DNA from: Paraburkholderia acidisoli
GTDB lineage: Bacteria; Pseudomonadota; Gammaproteobacteria; Burkholderiales; Burkholderiaceae
Assembly: GCF_009789675.1 (NCBI RefSeq)
Contig: NZ_CP046914.1
Coordinates: 1,240,001 to 1,304,000 of the forward strand
Length of the DNA: 64,000 bases
Direction: 5' to 3'
In this document: in pieces, positions 63,815 through 64,000 of the stretch
How the letters are laid out: the number at the start of each line of letters is the position of its first letter
Numbering within the stretch: the stretch's first letter is position 1
The notes under the pieces: generated by a model
What the model was told of the DNA's origin: nothing
Databases searched by the model: none
The model's input: only the letters and a program-made list of their open reading frames with translations
Translations under genes and position numbers: made by a program

Positions 63815-64000
63815 ATGCAATCCAGTACAAAAAAGGATAGCCGCCCGCGCGGGCGCCCGCGTGCTTACGATCCGGCCGAAGCGCTCGCCCGCGCGCGCGA
63901 CACGTTCTGGCGCAACGGCTATGCGGGCACTTCGCTCGACGACCTGAGCGCCGCCACGGGCATGAACCGGCCGAGCCTGTACGGCGCGTTCGGCGACAAG
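63815..64000 (+). CDS. TetR/AcrR-family regulator, N-terminal part (cut by window end)
   Basis: The first 62 residues: a polar start with GRPRAYDPAEALARARDTFW, then the HTH GTSLDDLSAATGMNRPSLYGAFGDK, a good TetR match. It runs out of the window. It likely represses the divergent GST gene. Confidence 0.85.
   Translation, partial: MQSSTKKDSRPRGRPRAYDPAEALARARDTFWRNGYAGTSLDDLSAATGMNRPSLYGAFGDK

Overview
The window is GC-rich proteobacterial DNA. Gene families and gene order point to a member of the Burkholderiaceae (Burkholderia/Paraburkholderia/Caballeronia). The strongest indicators are a DUF4148 small protein, the LysR-llpE-RND efflux locus known as ceo/bpeEF, a DUF2844/DUF3443 pair, flhDC, a liuABCD leucine operon preceded by a TetR gene, and feoAB with a Cys-rich partner. 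It looks like ordinary chromosome: I see no tRNA or rRNA gene, insertion sequence, prophage, integrase or CRISPR array. Long antisense open frames are a by-product of the base composition and were ignored.

Layout. 1-3900: phosphonate import, with phnC-phnD-phnE on the minus strand followed by an EamA-type permease and a possible Pho box upstream. 4000-8130: a zinc carboxypeptidase-like protein, an alpha/beta hydrolase, selD and a cation-diffusion transporter, with overlapping starts and stops. 8150-17050: a DUF4148 protein with a possible 21-residue partner, then the LysR regulator divergent from llpE and a complete tripartite RND multidrug pump. 17235-22521: a methionine-type ABC importer, a DszC/SfnB-like flavin oxidoreductase and an Nramp manganese transporter with a TTG start. 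22735-24492: flhDC, the flagellar master regulator, behind about 0.8 kb of AT-rich non-coding DNA.

24493-33392: smaller units, including a universal stress protein, an OtnI/Hyi isomerase, an XRE regulator, a 53-residue membrane peptide, DoxX, two MFS transporters, an orphan response regulator with a defective receiver, and a lipoprotein. 33723-40424: cell-envelope genes, comprising an unusual class A penicillin-binding protein, a glycine-zipper lipoprotein, secreted proteins and the DUF2844/DUF3443 pair. 40611-45450: a sensory module (soluble PAS-PAS chemoreceptor like BdlA, CheR, CheD, triple-domain CheW) behind a good sigma-28 promoter match, which links it to flhDC. 45447-52115: TetR regulator and liuABCD, leucine/isovalerate catabolism, with a palindromic operator. 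52138-64000: cdh, the feoAB iron importer with a perfect Fur-like palindrome, an amidase, a ferritin-like protein, an FMN reductase, an MFS/GntR divergent pair and a GST/TetR divergent pair.

The observations I rate highest are: (i) a terminator on the plus strand near 59845-59880 with no gene in front of it, preceded by a hairpin that shows a CTCCTT loop, which suggests an unannotated small RNA; (ii) LlpE with Asp where its family has the nucleophilic Ser; (iii) the DUF3443 lipoprotein with two Asp-(Thr/Ser)-Gly-Ser motifs spaced as in two-lobed aspartic peptidases; (iv) a response regulator lacking the conserved receiver Lys; (v) a receptor-adaptation module without cheA or cheB; (vi) a 21-residue open frame with a strong ribosome binding site. 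None of these could be tested by database search here.
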